Assembly: GCF_012516375.2 (NCBI RefSeq)
Contig: NZ_CP051204.2
Location: 7,254,001-7,318,000 of the forward strand
DNA: 64,000 nucleotides
Reading direction: 5' to 3'
DNA from: Chitinophaga oryzae
GTDB taxonomy: Bacteria > Bacteroidota > Bacteroidia > Chitinophagales > Chitinophagaceae
Every line of letters begins with the position of its first letter. Position 1 is the stretch's first letter. Both the position numbers and the translations under genes were made by a program. Below, one piece after another: positions 35,681 through 44,014 of the stretch. The notes under the pieces are model-generated. The model saw only the letters and a program-made list of their open reading frames with translations. It was not told the DNA's origin and did not search any database.

Positions 35681-36565
35681 TCAGCTATTCACGACAGCTT
35701 TCATCATCTCTGCGGCAAAAGCGTCAAACTTTCTCCTGCCGGCAATTTCCTTGTTTTTCTCATACGCCGTAAACAACCGGCCTTCCCGGATGCTGACGCC
35801 CACCTGCATCAGCAGCGAAGCCATATGGGCGGAAAATCCATTCTGCATGGCGCCCTGTTGTAACGCCTCATCAGGGAAAGGGACCCATGAAACGGGTTGC
35901 CCTGTTACCCGGCTGAAGATATCCGCTATCCCGGCGCCGGTTTGCTCATCGCTGGTAATATACCGGAAAGACTTGCCTGTAAATACCGGTGCTGCCAGCA
36001 GCGCCGCGGCGGTATCTGCAATATCATGCGGATGCACCAGCCCCAGCGGGATATCTCCCGGGAAGTTATTTCCAACTATCTGCTGCTGCAGGATCATCTC
36101 CAGGTTTCCGTAAAAATTGGTGTAAAACATACCGGCGCGCAGATGCACGATAGGTGTATCGGGCAATTGGTTGAGGATATCTTCCACCTGGTAAAAAGCA
36201 CTGGACAAACCATTACCCGAGGGCTGTTCCGCACCGATACTGCTGAGATTCACCACATATTTCACACCCGCTGCAGCCAAAGCCTGCCTGTAACCGGTGG
36301 CGATGGCGGCTACTTCCCCATAGTAGTTCTCCGCGGCCGCCAGCGGAGGAATCATTGTATATGCGGCGTCTGCGCCTGTAAAGGCAGTTGTTAAAAATGC
36401 GCTGTCTGTTACGGAGCCGACCGCAGCTACAGCGCCCATTGCGGCTATCTGTTCCGCTTTACGGGCATCCTGTGTGATAAGCGTCACCTGATGGCCTTTG
36501 TTTATCAAAGTAGCGGCTAACGGCCTGCTGACATTTCCTAATGATCCGATGATGGTAATTTTCAT
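35681..36565 (-). CDS. NmrA-like NAD(P)-binding protein
   Basis: From ATG 36565 the protein is 294 aa. The N-terminal Rossmann motif ITIIGSLGNVSRPLAATLIN and the NmrA-type arrangement (AAYTMIPP, YVVNLSSIGAEQPS, VEDILNQ) place it among atypical short-chain dehydrogenases of the NmrA/quinone-oxidoreductase-like type. Such proteins act as redox sensors or NAD(P)H:quinone reductases; which applies here is unclear. It is divergent from an HxlR regulator, a very common partner, and shares its promoter region with an 11-bp inverted repeat. The longer frame to 36610 would start inside the regulatory region and is not preferred. Confidence 0.86.
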   Translation of the reverse strand: MKITIIGSLGNVSRPLAATLINKGHQVTLITQDARKAEQIAAMGAVAAVGSVTDSAFLTTAFTGADAAYTMIPPLAAAENYYGEVAAIATGYRQALAAAGVKYVVNLSSIGAEQPSGNGLSSAFYQVEDILNQLPDTPIVHLRAGMFYTNFYGNLEMILQQQIVGNNFPGDIPLGLVHPHDIADTAAALLAAPVFTGKSFRYITSDEQTGAGIADIFSRVTGQPVSWVPFPDEALQQGAMQNGFSAHMASLLMQVGVSIREGRLFTAYEKNKEIAGRRKFDAFAAEMMKAVVNS

Positions 36566-36591
36566 AGTCGTTGTTTTTTTATTTGTGATAA

Positions 36592-36644
36592 CAAAGGTAA
36601 ATTTGTACATACTTTTTTACCAGTACTTACCCTAAAGTATGTAC
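36592..36644. promoter_or_regulatory. divergent promoters and HxlR operator
   Basis: Two back-to-back -7 elements overlap by two bases: TACCTTTG on the minus strand (36592-36599, for the NmrA-like gene) and TAAATTTG on the plus strand (36598-36605, for HxlR). A perfect 11-bp inverted repeat (GTACATACTTT at 36605-36615 and AAAGTATGTAC at 36634-36644) covers the plus-strand start region up to the HxlR ATG. HxlR dimers bind such repeats, so auto- and cross-repression is likely. Confidence 0.6.
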
Positions 36645-36645
36645 C

Positions 36646-37041
36646 ATGACAGCCATCAAAGAAAGCTCTGTAATACAGGCCAACAAACAGCAGGCATACC
36701 AGCATTGCCCTGTTACCTACGTAATGGAAAAAATCGGCGGTTACTGGAAACCCATTATTTTGTTCCAGCTGTTATCCGGGCCCAAACGCTATGGGGAACT
36801 AAGGAGAGCCGTGTCCGCCATTACCGAGAAGGTATTGATCCAGCAACTGAAGCAGCTGGAAACAGACGGATTGGTGAACCGCAAAGCGGAACCGGTAGTG
36901 CCGCCGCATGTCACCTACAGCCTTACCAAATCCGGAAGGGCGCTGCGGGACGTACTCTGGGCCATGGCCAACTGGGCGGCGACAGACAGCAAGGAATCCG
37001 GAAAAATTTTCAGAAAAAACATGAAAGATTTTCCGGGGTAA
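36646..37041 (+). CDS. HxlR-family transcriptional regulator
   Basis: The 131-aa protein has the HxlR winged-helix signature. A conserved cysteine lies in YQHCPVTYVMEKIGGYWKPI near residues 20-40. It is followed by LLSGPKRYGELRRAVSAITE and the helix-wing segment VLIQQLKQLETDGLVNRK, ending VTYSLTKSGRALRDVLWAM. Family members often respond to quinones, aldehydes or disulfide stress through that cysteine. Its ATG is one base after an inverted repeat likely to be its own operator. The metallo-beta-lactamase gene follows after 48 bp, with its own -7 element. Confidence 0.92.
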   Translation: MTAIKESSVIQANKQQAYQHCPVTYVMEKIGGYWKPIILFQLLSGPKRYGELRRAVSAITEKVLIQQLKQLETDGLVNRKAEPVVPPHVTYSLTKSGRALRDVLWAMANWAATDSKESGKIFRKNMKDFPG

Positions 37042-37052
37042 GCATTAACGGT

Positions 37053-37060
37053 TATTTTTG
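37053..37060 (+). promoter_or_regulatory. -7 promoter element for the metallo-beta-lactamase
   Basis: TATTTTTG is an exact TAnnTTTG match, 29 bp upstream of the ATG at 37090. The -33 region is weak. It suggests expression independent of the upstream HxlR gene. Confidence 0.42.
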
Positions 37061-37089
37061 GAATTCAATTCCCATAACCCATTCCATCT

Positions 37090-37974
37090 ATGCAACATAA
37101 GTTTGTAAGAAACCTGTTTTTACTGATGACAGGACTTTGCATGCTGAGTACCACCTATGCGCAGCAGGTAAAAGAACCCACGCGGGTAAATCCCGGGTGG
37201 AACCGGCCGCAGCAACCTTTCCGCATTGCCGGGAACCTCTATTATGTAGGCACCTACGACCTGGCCAGTTACCTCATCACCACCAATGCCGGGAACATCC
37301 TGATCAACACCGGCCTGGCAGCCTCGGAAAAAACGATTAAAAACAATATTGAAGCATTAGGGTTCCGGTTCCGGGACATCAAAATACTGCTGACCATGCA
37401 GGCCCACTATGATCACATGGGCGCTATGGCTGCCATACAGGAAAAAACGGGCGCCCGGTTCATGGTAGATGCCGGCGACGAGAGCGTATGCAAATCAGGT
37501 GGGAAAACAGACTATGAGATGGGGAAATATGGCAGCACCTTCCGGCCGGTGAGCGTGGACCGCGTATTGCATGATAAAGACACCATCCGCCTGGGAGACA
37601 TGCAGCTGGTGATGCTGCATCATCCGGGGCACACCATGGGTTCCTGCAGTTTTATTTTCGACGTAAAAGATGATAACCGCTCCTACAAGGTACTGCTGGC
37701 CAATATGCCCACTATCATTATCGACGGGAAGTTTGCAGCTGTAAAAGCTTATCCGGCCATCGCGAAAGACTACGCCTACACGCTGGATACCATGCCTAAA
37801 GTCAACTTCGATCTGTGGCTGGCTGCACACGCCAGTCAGTTCAATCTGCATGAAAAACATAAGGATGGCGACCCGTACAACCCGTCGGCCTTTGCCGGCA
37901 GGGAAGACTATGATAAACAGCTGGCGGAACTCAAAGCTGTCTACCGGGAGAAACTCACGGCAGATAAAAAATAA
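37090..37974 (+). CDS. subclass B3 metallo-beta-lactamase, GOB-like (Gln116/Met221 type)
   Basis: The 294-aa precursor has a signal peptide (FLLMTGLCMLSTTYA, cut before QQV). Zinc ligands of subclass B3 are visible: QAHYDHMG (Q104, H106, D108, H109), HHPGHTMGS (H181) and LAAHASQF (H247). The first position is Gln instead of the usual His of HxHxDH, and the residue equivalent to B3 position 221 is Met (LLANMPTI). This Gln116/Met221 pair is known from GOB enzymes of Elizabethkingia. The enzyme should open beta-lactam rings in the periplasm. It has no mobile element nearby and looks like a resident chromosomal gene. Activity and spectrum are inferred. Confidence 0.9.
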   Translation: MQHKFVRNLFLLMTGLCMLSTTYAQQVKEPTRVNPGWNRPQQPFRIAGNLYYVGTYDLASYLITTNAGNILINTGLAASEKTIKNNIEALGFRFRDIKILLTMQAHYDHMGAMAAIQEKTGARFMVDAGDESVCKSGGKTDYEMGKYGSTFRPVSVDRVLHDKDTIRLGDMQLVMLHHPGHTMGSCSFIFDVKDDNRSYKVLLANMPTIIIDGKFAAVKAYPAIAKDYAYTLDTMPKVNFDLWLAAHASQFNLHEKHKDGDPYNPSAFAGREDYDKQLAELKAVYREKLTADKK

Positions 37975-37989
37975 ACAGGATACCTGTTT
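37973..37989. terminator. short hairpin between convergent genes
   Basis: AAACAGG-ATA-CCTGTTT forms a 7-bp stem flanked by A/T runs on both sides. It overlaps the stop of the beta-lactamase gene and the last base of the AraC stop. It may be a weak bidirectional terminator. Confidence 0.4.
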
Positions 37990-38924
37990 TATTTCCGGCA
38001 GATGAGCTGATAAGCGCCGGGGGTGATACCTTCTGCGTTTTTGAAGAGGCGTACGAAATAGTTGGTGTCATTGAAGCCGCAGCGCATACTTACCTGGCTG
38101 ACGCTGTTGCCGTTGTCGGCCAGCAGTTGCTTGGCCAGCTTGATCCTTTCCCTGTTGATGTATTCAAGTGGGGTGATGCCAAACTGCTCTTTAAACCATT
38201 TAAAGAAGATGTTGCGGCTGAGGTAAGCTTTTTTGCAGAGGGTGTCTACTGCTATTTTTTCCGTCAGGTGCTCCTGTATGTAATGCAGTACAAAATGCAG
38301 GCGGCTGTTGTTACTGCTGACGGTATACTCATCTGAAATCCGCCGGAGCTGCTGACTTTGCAGTATCCGTATCAGTAGTTCCTTCATGCTGAGGTCTGCA
38401 TAGATATCTTTCCCCGGGTTGGAGCCGTGACAGATGCGCACCAGCTTATTGATGGTGTCCGCTACGTCCGCGTCGTTATCAAAATGATATTTACTGAAAT
38501 GCAGGCGCCATTCGCTTTTCTCTGCGTGGTCGCTGTTATAATGTTCATTCAGATACTGGAGAGTGTTACGGATATAGGCATCATCCACAGTAAGGGCGAT
38601 GCACTGGGTGGGGTTATCGGGCGTAGCTTCCGGGAAATCGATGGTCATGGTTTCATTGGCCGGCACGATCACGGATTCACCGGGAACGTATTCAAACGCC
38701 GGTTGCTCCGGCAGGTGCATGATCTTTTTGCCCTGCACCATGCTGGTGATCACGAAGTCGCCGAAAGACAAGGGTACCTGGTACGCTTGCTGATAGCTCT
38801 CGAAGATATTCAGCTCACAGTTTTTCAGGTTATAGATACGCCGGTTCTCTACCTGTTGCTGCAGGAATTTCGGATGGGTAAAATCGATTGGGTTTAAATA
38901 CTTTTTCGCCGGCATCACCATCAT
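37989..38924 (-). CDS. AraC-family transcriptional regulator
   Basis: The 311-aa protein has an N-terminal AraC_N-like sensing domain (about residues 15-190; EYVPGESVIVPANETMTIDF is typical). Two C-terminal AraC helix-turn-helix motifs lie at about 212-308 (VDTLCKKAYLSRNIFFKWFK; SVSQVSMRCGFNDTNYFVRL). AraC_N regulators of this build often stand next to an aldehyde dehydrogenase, and here the divergent gene is an aldehyde dehydrogenase 142 bp away. It probably activates that gene. A TTTTCCG/CGGAAAA inverted repeat in the shared region (about 38950-38970) could be a binding site. The start may also be ATG 38915. Confidence 0.92.
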   Translation of the reverse strand: MMVMPAKKYLNPIDFTHPKFLQQQVENRRIYNLKNCELNIFESYQQAYQVPLSFGDFVITSMVQGKKIMHLPEQPAFEYVPGESVIVPANETMTIDFPEATPDNPTQCIALTVDDAYIRNTLQYLNEHYNSDHAEKSEWRLHFSKYHFDNDADVADTINKLVRICHGSNPGKDIYADLSMKELLIRILQSQQLRRISDEYTVSSNNSRLHFVLHYIQEHLTEKIAVDTLCKKAYLSRNIFFKWFKEQFGITPLEYINRERIKLAKQLLADNGNSVSQVSMRCGFNDTNYFVRLFKNAEGITPGAYQLICRK

Positions 38925-39066
38925 ATTTTACTACCTACAATTTACTGAAATTTTCCGTCGGCCGGAAAAGACAGGTACGATTGTGCTATAGATAAGTACG
39001 AAAGTTTCCGGTCATCCCCGGCAGGTTTAGCATATTAGCCTATTGTTTCACGTAAACCGTTCCGTT

Positions 39067-40602
39067 ATGAAAGATTCCACCACTACCGCCGCGCCGGCAT
39101 CTACCGTAGCGCAAAGACCGGAATTCAAAGCCAGATATGATCATTATATAGGAGGGAAATGGGTAAAGCCCGACAGGGGCGAATATTTTGACAATATATC
39201 ACCTATTGACGGCAAAGCGTTTACGCAGGCCGCCCGGGGCAATGCAAAGGACGTGGAAAAAGCCATTGACGCCGCTCATGAAGCATTTGTGAGCTGGAGC
39301 AGGACATCGCCTACCTATCGCAGCAACCTGCTGATAAAGATCGCGCAGGTGATTGAAGACAACCTGGAATACCTGGCCATCATCGAGACTATCGACAACG
39401 GGAAAGCCCTCCGGGAAACCCGTGCCGCCGATCTCCCCCTTGTAGTGGACCATTTCCGGTATTTTGCCGGTGTCATCCGCAGCGAAGAAGGCAGTATCAG
39501 CGAGCATGACGAAACGACTGTCTGCATCAACATCCACGAGCCCATCGGTGTGGTAGGCCAGATCATTCCCTGGAACTTCCCCCTGCTGATGGCCGCCTGG
39601 AAAATAGCGCCGGCACTGGCTGCCGGCTGCTGCGTAGTAGTAAAACCCGCAGAGCAGACGCCTACCAGCATCATGTGCCTCATGGAACTGATCGGTGACC
39701 TGCTGCCTCCCGGGGTACTGAACATCGTCACCGGTTTTGGCCCAGAAGCGGGTAAACCGCTGGCATCCTCTCCCCGCATACAGAAAGTGGCTTTTACCGG
39801 TGAAACCACTACCGGCCGGCTGATTATGCAGTACGCCTCAGAAAACCTGATACCGGTCACCATGGAACTGGGCGGCAAAAGCCCCAATATTTTCTTTGAG
39901 TCCGTGGCCGATGCCGACGATGAATTTTTCGACAAAGCCGTGGAAGGCGCGGTGATGTTTGCACTTAACCAGGGTGAAGTGTGTACCTGCCCCAGCCGTA
40001 TCCTGGTGCATGAAAATATCTATGACAAGTTCATGGACAAAGTCATCAGCCGCACCAAAGGCATCAAAATGGGCAATCCGCTGGATGGCACTGTGATGAT
40101 GGGCGCGCAGGCTTCCGAAGATCAGTACAATAAAATCCTCAGTTACCTCGAGATCGGCAAAAAAGAAGGCGCACAGGTGCTCTGCGGCGGTGAAGCCTTT
40201 CATCAGAACAGCGGGCTGGAACACGGTTATTATATCCAGCCTACGCTCTTTAAGGGCACCAATAAAATGCGCGTTTTCCAGGAAGAGATATTCGGGCCTG
40301 TCAGCTGCGTAACGACATTCCGCACCACCGAAGAAGCTATCGCCATTGCCAACGATACGTTGTACGGCCTTGGCGCCGGCGTATGGACCCGCGATGCGCA
40401 TGAGCTGTACCAGGTGCCGAGAGCCATTCAGGCAGGGCGCGTCTGGGTCAACTGTTATCATGCCTACCCCGCCCACGCTCCTTTTGGCGGTTATAAGAAA
40501 TCAGGGTTTGGCAGGGAAAACCATAAGATGATGCTGGCCCATTACCGGCAGACTAAAAACATGCTGATCTCTTACAGCAAGAACAAGCTGGGTTTCTTTT
40601 GA
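39067..40602 (+). CDS. NAD-dependent aldehyde dehydrogenase (AldB/ExaC-like)
   Basis: From ATG 39067 the protein is 511 aa, the family's normal length. Coenzyme and catalytic motifs are complete: [32 protein letters not shown], the general base glutamate in [11 protein letters not shown], and the nucleophile region [11 protein letters not shown]. The GEVCTCPSR form is typical of acetaldehyde/short-chain aldehyde dehydrogenases (AldB/ExaC group), which oxidise aldehydes to acids with NAD(P)+. It is followed after 37 bp by DUF779, a standard partner, and preceded by a divergent AraC regulator, so an aldehyde- or alcohol-induced detoxification unit is likely. The exact substrate is not shown. 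Confidence 0.95.
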   Translation: MKDSTTTAAPASTVAQRPEFKARYDHYIGGKWVKPDRGEYFDNISPIDGKAFTQAARGNAKDVEKAIDAAHEAFVSWSRTSPTYRSNLLIKIAQVIEDNLEYLAIIETIDNGKALRETRAADLPLVVDHFRYFAGVIRSEEGSISEHDETTVCINIHEPIGVVGQIIPWNFPLLMAAWKIAPALAAGCCVVVKPAEQTPTSIMCLMELIGDLLPPGVLNIVTGFGPEAGKPLASSPRIQKVAFTGETTTGRLIMQYASENLIPVTMELGGKSPNIFFESVADADDEFFDKAVEGAVMFALNQGEVCTCPSRILVHENIYDKFMDKVISRTKGIKMGNPLDGTVMMGAQASEDQYNKILSYLEIGKKEGAQVLCGGEAFHQNSGLEHGYYIQPTLFKGTNKMRVFQEEIFGPVSCVTTFRTTEEAIAIANDTLYGLGAGVWTRDAHELYQVPRAIQAGRVWVNCYHAYPAHAPFGGYKKSGFGRENHKMMLAHYRQTKNMLISYSKNKLGFF

Positions 40603-40639
40603 TAGCCGACATCATGTCCACCTGTAACAATATACGAAG

Positions 40640-41005
40640 ATGAGCGTAGCCCGTGTTATTGCCACCGAAAAGGCTGTCGCATTGATCCATCAACTACAAC
40701 GCAGCCACGGGCCGCTGATGTTCCATCAGAGCGGTGGCTGTTGCGACGGGAGCCAGCCTATGTGCTTTAGCGCAGGTGAATTTATTACCGGCAGCAGTGA
40801 CGTATGTCTCGGAGAAGTAGAGGGCTGCCGGTTTTATATGCACCGCGACCAGTTCGAATACTGGAAACATACCCGTTTAATCCTGGATGTCACACCCGGA
40901 AGAGGCAGCAGTTTCTCGCTGGAGATCCCGCTGGGTGTGCGATTTTATATCAGATCGGAAGTCTTTACAACAGATGAACTAAATGAACTTGAGCCCGTAA
41001 TATAG
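40640..41005 (+). CDS. DUF779 family protein
   Basis: The 121-aa protein contains the invariant family segment MFHQSGGCCDGSQPMCF (paired cysteines at 34-35) and the C-terminal LILDVTPGRGSSFSLEIPLG block. DUF779 proteins are almost always encoded next to AldB/ExaC-type aldehyde dehydrogenases, as here, but their biochemical role is unknown. The cysteine pair suggests metal or redox chemistry (inference). A strong terminator follows. Confidence 0.92.
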   Translation: MSVARVIATEKAVALIHQLQRSHGPLMFHQSGGCCDGSQPMCFSAGEFITGSSDVCLGEVEGCRFYMHRDQFEYWKHTRLILDVTPGRGSSFSLEIPLGVRFYIRSEVFTTDELNELEPVI

Positions 41006-41013
41006 TATATCGC

Positions 41014-41042
41014 AGGCGGGCCGCTGGACGGCCTGCCTTTTT
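41014..41042 (+). terminator. intrinsic terminator of the aldehyde dehydrogenase-DUF779 operon
   Basis: A 10-bp stem with one G-U pair (AGGCGGGCCG with CGGCCTGCCT) and a 5-nt loop is followed directly by TTTTT. It lies 8 bp past the DUF779 stop. Confidence 0.85.
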
Positions 41043-41244
41043 ATTGTTTATCCGCGAAATAAGCCGTCACCGCAGTAACGATCGCTTCAATGTCCGCCGC
41101 ATAAAACCCGGCGGAATTCATGCAACCACATTCCACGATAAAATATTCATCGCCGCAGCGGCAGAACTTAAGGATTGAAATGGTCTTAGTGTTTTCCGGT
41201 GATCGATAGACGTCTAAGTAAACTTGTAAGTCGCAGTGGCTTTT
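41041..41244 (-). pseudogene. orphan C-terminal coding remnant
   Basis: A 67-codon open stretch on the minus strand ends at a TAA (41041-41043). It carries protein-like sequence (KFCRCGDEYFIVECGCMNSA, then ADIEAIVTAVTAYFADKQ) but has no plausible ATG before a TGA at 41245-41247. Its upstream end overlaps the 3' end of the Fic gene by about 30 bp in another frame. It looks like the tail of a gene whose front part was lost, perhaps when the Fic gene arrived. I do not recognise the family. It could also be chance. Confidence 0.35.
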
Positions 41245-42170
41245 TCACCTTGCTTTTTCAAAATTCCTTCATCAACGGCCGCCTTCAGGTCCCGACTGGC
41301 TGTCGCTGCAGATAGTTCAGGGTATTGTTTCATATAATCTTTTCTCGTAAAGGCAGTATCACCTATAATCCTTTGAAAGCCTGCAATCCGGTCATTTATA
41401 GTCAATTTGGCAGGTTTGACTTCCGACAATTCATCAAGAGCTTCTTCTATAACAGACAGCATGAATTCAATGAACACGGTGGATTTTCCCGTTTTATCAG
41501 CGATACCAAGTGCTTTGTAATAATCGGCTTGCCTGCTTTTAACAATATGCTCCACAGGCAGAAATTCAAACACCGGATATTGCTCTTTCAAAATAACAGT
41601 CTGCCAAAAACGGCCCATTCTGCCATTGCCATCTATAAAGGGGTGAATAAATTCTATCTCATAGTGAAAAACACAGCTTTTAATTAAGGCTAGTTCTTTA
41701 CTTTTTTTCAGGTAGGCAAATAAGTCATTCACCAGCGATTTCACCATCGTTCCCCGAGGCGCCAGATGAGTTATCTGAGACCCTTTCACAATACCTACTT
41801 CTTTACTTCTCAGCTGACCCGCAGAAGTCACCAGTCCCGACATTAATATCCGGTGCGCTTTTAAAAATGATGGTAAACTTGCAGACTTAAACTCCGGCAA
41901 ACTATCATATAGTTTGATGGCATTCATTACTTCAAGTATATCTTTTTGCGGCGCCAGCACCCGTTTATTATTTAAAATAGCCGTTACCTGCTCCTCTGAA
42001 AGGGTATTTCCCTCTATTTCAAGAGAAGATTGTATTGTTCTGATCCTATTCGCCTTACGTAACGTTGCCGGTACCTTTTGCAAATGAGTGGCGTTAATGG
42101 CGCCTATTTTTTCTGAAATTGAGGCAATTAATTTCAGAATGTTATCAGTAATATCATATGGAGGATTCAT
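41214..42170 (-). CDS. Fic-family protein (class II) with C-terminal winged helix
   Basis: The 318-aa protein carries the Fic active site HPFIDGNGRMGR (residues 176-187). His176 is the base for transfer of AMP (or another nucleotide moiety) to target hydroxyls. The N-terminal part has the class II inhibitory motif (S/T)xxxE(G/N) as SLEIEGN (S49, E53, G54). The last ~60 residues resemble a winged helix (FTRKDYMKQYPELSAATASR, then LKAAVDEGILKK). The gene is clearly more AT-rich than its neighbours, suggesting transfer. A 43-bp palindrome begins 8 bp upstream of the ATG and overlaps a -7 element, so the winged helix probably represses its own gene. The target is unknown. Confidence 0.93.
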   Translation of the reverse strand: MNPPYDITDNILKLIASISEKIGAINATHLQKVPATLRKANRIRTIQSSLEIEGNTLSEEQVTAILNNKRVLAPQKDILEVMNAIKLYDSLPEFKSASLPSFLKAHRILMSGLVTSAGQLRSKEVGIVKGSQITHLAPRGTMVKSLVNDLFAYLKKSKELALIKSCVFHYEIEFIHPFIDGNGRMGRFWQTVILKEQYPVFEFLPVEHIVKSRQADYYKALGIADKTGKSTVFIEFMLSVIEEALDELSEVKPAKLTINDRIAGFQRIIGDTAFTRKDYMKQYPELSAATASRDLKAAVDEGILKKQGEKATATYKFT

Positions 42171-42177
42171 ATTTCAG

Positions 42178-42223
42178 TTTTGATAGTATCATTTGATAGT
42201 ATCAAATGATACTATCAAAAATA
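42178..42223 (-). promoter_or_regulatory. palindromic operator and -7 element of the Fic gene
   Basis: Positions 42178-42220 form a near-perfect 43-bp palindrome built from three TTGATAGTATCA units: two direct copies and one inverted copy. The minus-strand -7 element TATTTTTG (42216-42223) overlaps its outer edge, so a bound protein would block initiation. The remainder of 42224-42557 has no gene I can support. Confidence 0.68.
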
Positions 42224-42557
42224 AGAACTTTTTGTTCAAAATAAGATGCACTTACACAGATCATTAAAATAGAAATCAGTTTTTTTATCGAAAAAATCCC
42301 GAAAAAAAACAAAATGGGAAACTACATCGCAATCCAGGTTCACATAATATCAGCCAGCTCTTCTCACGTTAACCAGTGAAGCACCCACTACCAAAGCGGG
42401 ATTATGTCTACAGGACGAAAAGAAATAATGGCTTCCGCCTAATACCATCTTTCCATGCTCACAACTTTGTAATAATTCCCCGTTTCTCATAGGGGTAAGC
42501 AGATAGCTCTCCGTCGTATAATGACATGCTTATCTCACCATTGAAAAATCTATTATT

Positions 42558-43667
42558 ATGAGAAACGCTATTCCCATTCTTTTAGCCTTCCTGTTATACG
42601 CCTGCCATAACAATGATGACAAGCCCGTCCCTGAAACACCCGACCAGGAAACAGGTACTTTCGAGGAAGCCAATATCGACAAGCAGAAAATCATCGCACT
42701 GGAAAATCAAATCAGTAGTGGCCAATACAATATCCACAGCCTTATTATCCTTCGAAAAAACAAGCTCATCTACGAACAATACTTTGCCGGCGAAGATGCA
42801 GTTTTCCCCACGCCGGTAGGGAAAATACCGCATACACGCGACAGCCTGCATGACTGCCGGAGCGTGACCAAAAGCATTGTATCCGCCTGCGTGGGCATTG
42901 CGCTGGCACAAGGGAAGATCAAAAGCATCGACGATAAAATTTTCGACTACTTCCCGGCCTACCGGCAGTATGCCACCGGCGACAAAGCCAATATCACCGT
43001 CCGGCACTTACTGACAATGAATTCGGGGCTCGAATGGAACGAACGGGTTTCCTATGATGATCCCGCCAATAGCGAGCGGCAAATGCTGGAGGCACAGGAC
43101 CCTACCGGTTTCGTATTGCAATGTAAAAGCGCAGCGAAACCAGGCACCGTCTTTAACTACAACGGCGGCAACACCCACCTGCTCGGACAAATTGTTGAAA
43201 AAACTACGGGCATGAGTATACGGGATTTCGCCGGCCGCTATCTTTTCCAGCCGCTGGGCATTACAACATTCCTCTGGAGCGCCCGTACGGATGGCATATA
43301 CTGGATGCCTTCAGGGCTACGTATGCGCCCCATCGATATGGCGCGCGTAGGACGCCTCTATATGCAGCAGGGACAATGGAAAGGGCAACAACTGATCCCC
43401 GCCGGATGGATTACCCAATCCACCAGATGGACTGTCGATTCCGACGAAAAGAACGTCGGCTACGGCTTCCAGTTCTGGTGCACCAAACAGCAAGTCGCCG
43501 GTCAACAGGTAAATATAGCGCAGGCGGAAGGTAACGGCGGCCAAACCATCGTCATGATACCTTCGCTGGACCTGGAAATAGTGATGACCGCCGGTTATTA
43601 TAACGATGTAACGGACCAGGCAAACCAGGTGCTGGTAAAGGATGTATTAGGCGCGGTTAAAAAGTAA
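42558..43667 (+). CDS. serine hydrolase of the class C beta-lactamase/DD-peptidase superfamily, lipoprotein
   Basis: The 369-aa protein has a lipoprotein signal peptide (IPILLAFLLYACHNNDD). The superfamily's SxxK nucleophile motif is CRSVTKSIVSA near residues 101-105. The YxN-like element is seen in VFNYNGGNTHLLGQIVEKTT, and the third motif is probably the glycine-rich EGNGGQTIVMIP near 323-334. Such proteins include esterases, D-aminopeptidases and beta-lactamase-like enzymes, so a function cannot be assigned. It stands alone between the Fic gene and a tRNA, and it probably acts in the periplasm, lipid-anchored. Confidence 0.88.
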   Translation: MRNAIPILLAFLLYACHNNDDKPVPETPDQETGTFEEANIDKQKIIALENQISSGQYNIHSLIILRKNKLIYEQYFAGEDAVFPTPVGKIPHTRDSLHDCRSVTKSIVSACVGIALAQGKIKSIDDKIFDYFPAYRQYATGDKANITVRHLLTMNSGLEWNERVSYDDPANSERQMLEAQDPTGFVLQCKSAAKPGTVFNYNGGNTHLLGQIVEKTTGMSIRDFAGRYLFQPLGITTFLWSARTDGIYWMPSGLRMRPIDMARVGRLYMQQGQWKGQQLIPAGWITQSTRWTVDSDEKNVGYGFQFWCTKQQVAGQQVNIAQAEGNGGQTIVMIPSLDLEIVMTAGYYNDVTDQANQVLVKDVLGAVKK

Positions 43668-43742
43668 ACATATCAGCACGGGTATGCTCTTATGCCGGAG
43701 ATAGGGACCGGTTAGTACCATTGGTGTTCGCATAACACCATA

Positions 43743-43774
43743 AAAAAAGCCGAAGCTTGTGCTTCGGCTTTTTT
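43743..43774 (-). terminator. terminator of tRNA-Gln
   Basis: A perfect 14-bp stem (AAAAAAGCCGAAGC and complement) with loop TTGT directly follows the tRNA on the minus strand and ends in TTTTTT. Confidence 0.88.
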
Positions 43775-43775
43775 G

Positions 43776-43846
43776 TTGCCCGACCTGGATTCGAACCAAG
43801 ACAAACAGAGTCAGAGTCTGTCGTACTACCATTATACTATCGGGCA
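43776..43846 (-). tRNA. tRNA-Gln (anticodon CUG)
   Basis: On the minus strand a 71-nt cloverleaf folds: acceptor TGCCCGA with TCGGGCA, anticodon stem ACAGA/TCTGT with loop CTCTGAC, and T-arm containing GGTTCGAATCC. The loop gives anticodon CTG, reading CAG. The weak U1-A72 pair is a glutaminyl-tRNA identity feature. The 3' CCA is not encoded. A terminator follows immediately. Confidence 0.93.
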
Positions 43847-44014
43847 TTATCAATTCGGGAACGCGAAGGTATAACATTTCCATTAATTACCAAATTTTTT
43901 TTCAAATTTCTGCAACGAAAGCCCGCCACAAGCCCTGCCGCGGTATAGCCTCCTCCGGAGGTACCTTTAGAACAGCCTCCCACCGCGACATCCTGTTTTT
44001 TAGTAAATTGCCCT

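Noticed and set aside
37090..37974. Acquired resistance cassette
   Set aside because: There is no integrase, IS or att site nearby, and base composition matches the flanks.
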